From NCBI GenBank assembly GCA_021443625.1, contig JABUTP010000044.1:29205-37382 (forward strand): a DNA stretch of 8,178 nt. The letters run 5' to 3'. Below, in pieces: positions 5,935 to 8,178 of the stretch. Both the position numbers and the translations under genes were made by a program. The stretch is from Bacteroidales bacterium. GTDB taxonomy: Bacteria; Bacteroidota; Bacteroidia; Bacteroidales; UBA932. Position 1 is the stretch's first letter; each line of letters starts with the position of its first letter. The notes beneath the pieces are model-generated. The model was not told the DNA's origin and made no database searches. It was given only the letters and a program-made list of their open reading frames with translations.

Positions 5935-8178
5935 CTATATCCACTTTACAAGTTCGAAGTCCTGTCGGTGGGCGAGGGCCGGATTCTTGGCGAAAATGCG
6001 CGTCGCGAATTGGTAAGAACCCGCATATTCCGGCACGAGGTCGGCCCGGTATGTTGCCACGCCGTCTTCATATTTGACAACTTCAAACTCGTGTATTTCC
6101 CTTATATGGTATTCATTCTTGCGGTCCTGCTCTGCAATGACGCATTCGATGCCGATGTCTTCGGGAGATGCCTCCGCGAGATAGACTTCAATTTCGGCAT
6201 AACTCTTTTCGCCCAGATGGAACTGTACGGAACCCTCGTCGATGCGGTCTATGCGGCGGATTTCAATGATGGGCCAGGTGCGGGCCATCATCTTTTTCCA
6301 CGCGGCAATCTTGCGCGCACCGGCGTAGTCGCATTCCGAAAGGTCGGTGATGCGCTCGGCCAGAGGACGGTAGTAGCGTGTCAGATAGTCCTCCATCATC
6401 CGGTTGGTGGTGAAGTTGCTGGCCACCTGCGCAATCGTATTCTTGATAATGCCTATCCACTCGTCGTTGTAACCCTTCGCCGGGTCAATATTGTAGAATG
6501 TAGGGGCAATCTCGCTTTCTATGATGTTGTAAATGGTGGCCGAATCGAGGTCATCCTGGAATCCCTGGTCGTCGTAGGTGCGTTCCATCGGGAGACACCA
6601 GCCGGCCCCTTCGCGGTATCCTTCGACCCACCATCCGTCAAGCACCGAGAAGTGCATCACACCGTTCATGGCAGCCTTTTCGCCGCTCGTTCCGGAGGCC
6701 TCTTGGGGGCGGGTGGGGTTGTTCATCCAGATGTCAACCCCCTGCACGAGGCATTTGGCCAGTGTGATGTCGTAGTTGGGCACAAACACTATCTTGCCTA
6801 TGAACTGGGGCATCTTGGAGATTTCCACAATGCGGCGTATCAGGTCGCTGCCGGCCTTGTCGGCGGGGTGGGCCTTTCCGGCAAAGAGGAACTGGACGGG
6901 ACGCCTGGGATTGTTGACAATCTCGTTGAGCCGGTCAAGGTCCCTGAAGAGAAGGGTGGCACGTTTGTAAGTCGCAAAACGGCGGGCAAAGCCGATGGTC
7001 AGCACGTCGTCGCGCAGCGTTTCCCGTATCTTCACAATCTGGCGGGGAGAGTAATGGCGGGTGGCGTTGGTGTCAGATATGATGTTCTTGACTTTGTCTA
7101 TCAGACGCTTGCGCAGCAATGAGCGGGTCTGCCATATCTCCTGGTTCTCTATCCGGTAAATGCCGTCAAAGCATTTCTTGTCATAGTGGTGGGTGGCGAA
7201 ATCTTCTCCGAACACCCGCGAATGAATCGCTTTCCATTCGGGTGCGGTCCAGGTGTCGTAATGGACTCCGTTGGTCACGTAACCCACATTCACCTCTTCG
7301 GGGAGGTATCCGGGCCACATGGGAGCCAGTATCTTCTGGCTGACTTTTCCGTGAAGCCAGCTTACGCCGTTGATGCCTTGCGACATATTGGCTGCAAGCA
7401 CGCTCATCGAGAATTTCTCCCCGCTGTCATTGGGGTTGTATCTTCCCAATCCCATAAAGGCGTGCCAGTCAATCTTCATCCTCTCGGGATATTGCGCGAG
7501 ATAGACTCTGAGCAAATCTTCGTAGAAGAAGTCATGTCCTGCCGGAACGGGGGTGTGGGTGGTGAACAGAGACGAACTGCGCACCAGCTCAAGGGCTTCG
7601 CCGAACGACAGGTTGTCGTTCTCGACATATTCGCGCACCCGCTCGACACCGATGAATGCGGCGTGACCTTCGTTGCAATGATATACCTCGGCGTCAACGT
7701 CCAGGGCGCGCAGGGCGCGGATACCACCGATGCCCAGCAGAATCTCCTGTTTCAGGCGGTTCTCCCAGTTGCCGCCGTACAGCTGGTGGGTGATGGACCT
7801 GTCTTCGGGGAGATTGTCCTCAAAGTCGGTATCCAGCAGATAAAGGTCGGTACGACCTACGGCAACCTTCCAAACCCGTGCATAGAGATTACGTCCCGGA
7901 AGGGCCAGACGGATGGTGAGCCACTTGCCCGAGGCGTCGAACACCGGCTGGGCAACGGTCTTGTGGAAATTCTGGGGGTCGTATTGGGAAATCTGGTCCC
8001 CGTCGCTCGTGAGATATTGTGTGAAATATCCGTATTTGTAGAAAAGACCTATGGCGGTGAGATTCACTCCCATGTCGCTCGCCTCCTTGATATAGTCGCC
8101 GGCAAGGATTCCGAGACCTCCGGAATAAATCTTGAGCGAGGTGTCGAGACCGTACTCCATACAGAAGTAGGCAATCGA
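5935..8178 (-). CDS. glgP: Alpha-glucan (glycogen) phosphorylase, N-terminus outside the window
   Basis: The 3' 747 codons of a GT35 phosphorylase, which releases glucose-1-phosphate from alpha-1,4-glucan ends using pyridoxal phosphate. The ATG at 8160 is internal: the frame continues to the edge as IAYFC before MEYGLDTSLKIYSGGLGILAG, the family's early signature. Counting from that Met: HCNEGHAAF (161-169), HTPVPAGHD (202-210), GFARRFATYKRATLLF (390-405), and the cofactor block EASGTSGEKAAMNG with PLP lysine K495, followed by VLDGWWVEGY. These motifs mark the shorter, TIGR02094-like branch rather than the E. coli MalP/GlgP branch. The C-terminal 110 residues form a beta-rich domain ending in a segment like the family's L-A-x-x-x-x-F-E-L-x-x-W. 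In some Bacteroidetes this enzyme lies beside or may be fused to a glycogen synthase; that region is not visible. The stop lies 22 nt before ribF, so both may share a transcript. Confidence 0.94.
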   Translation of the reverse strand, partial: SIAYFCMEYGLDTSLKIYSGGLGILAGDYIKEASDMGVNLTAIGLFYKYGYFTQYLTSDGDQISQYDPQNFHKTVAQPVFDASGKWLTIRLALPGRNLYARVWKVAVGRTDLYLLDTDFEDNLPEDRSITHQLYGGNWENRLKQEILLGIGGIRALRALDVDAEVYHCNEGHAAFIGVERVREYVENDNLSFGEALELVRSSSLFTTHTPVPAGHDFFYEDLLRVYLAQYPERMKIDWHAFMGLGRYNPNDSGEKFSMSVLAANMSQGINGVSWLHGKVSQKILAPMWPGYLPEEVNVGYVTNGVHYDTWTAPEWKAIHSRVFGEDFATHHYDKKCFDGIYRIENQEIWQTRSLLRKRLIDKVKNIISDTNATRHYSPRQIVKIRETLRDDVLTIGFARRFATYKRATLLFRDLDRLNEIVNNPRRPVQFLFAGKAHPADKAGSDLIRRIVEISKMPQFIGKIVFVPNYDITLAKCLVQGVDIWMNNPTRPQEASGTSGEKAAMNGVMHFSVLDGWWVEGYREGAGWCLPMERTYDDQGFQDDLDSATIYNIIESEIAPTFYNIDPAKGYNDEWIGIIKNTIAQVASNFTTNRMMEDYLTRYYRPLAERITDLSECDYAGARKIAAWKKMMARTWPIIEIRRIDRIDEGSVQFHLGEKSYAEIEVYLAEASPEDIGIECVIAEQDRKNEYHIREIHEFEVVKYEDGVATYRADLVPEYAGSYQFATRIFAKNPALAHRQDFELVKWI

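Noticed and set aside
5890..7122. A 410-codon open frame on the plus strand opposite glgP.
   Set aside because: It is antisense to the phosphorylase, including its PLP-lysine region, has no recognisable domain, and shares the shadow-frame composition of the one opposite glgB.
1..8178. A mobile element, defence system or other novel multi-gene system.
   Set aside because: All genes but one small protein have clear housekeeping or metabolic families, there are no transposase, integrase or terminal-repeat signals, and base composition looks even across the window.

Overview
The window looks like ordinary core chromosome of a member of Bacteroidetes, probably order Bacteroidales. Four signals support this: a eukaryote-like GH13_8-type glycogen branching enzyme; a lipoprotein pairing a DUF4369-like N-terminus with a TlpA/thioredoxin-like C-terminus; a promoter matching the Bacteroidetes consensus (TTTG, 18 nt, TAnnTTTG) upstream of greA; and mostly A/T-rich start regions without Shine-Dalgarno sequences. 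The coding DNA is fairly GC-rich, which would suit a Rikenellaceae/Alistipes-like lineage better than a typical Bacteroides, but the genus is only a guess.

Layout. The plus strand (1-2478) carries the 3' end of xseA, then xseB and glgB, tightly packed (7 nt and 4 nt gaps). The minus strand (2475-8178) carries, in reading order, a 3'-complete glgP (alpha-glucan phosphorylase, cut by the right edge), ribF, a small acidic single-pass membrane protein that overlaps ribF by 7 nt, a 144-nt intergenic region with the greA promoter and leader, and then greA, a HIT-family protein gene and the DUF4369/TlpA-like lipoprotein gene. The two arms converge with a 4-bp overlap of stop codons at 2475-2478, leaving no room for a conventional terminator between them.

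How the genes relate. glgB (adds alpha-1,6 branches) and glgP (phosphorolytic breakdown to glucose-1-phosphate) point to glycogen storage and use, though they are on opposite strands and separated by housekeeping genes. xseA/xseB encode exonuclease VII, ribF makes FMN and FAD, and greA rescues backtracked RNA polymerase. greA, the HIT gene and the lipoprotein gene look like one operon driven by the promoter at 4553-4582. Its leader carries a hairpin followed by a T-rich tract just before greA.

I found no tRNA, rRNA, CRISPR array, insertion sequence, prophage or defence genes, and nothing that amounts to a new system. The items most worth a second look are the thioredoxin-fold lipoprotein without its CXXC motif, the terminator-like greA leader, the acidic membrane protein embedded in the ribF 3' end, and the overlapping convergent stops. 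The only non-coding stretch longer than 25 nt is 4480-4623.
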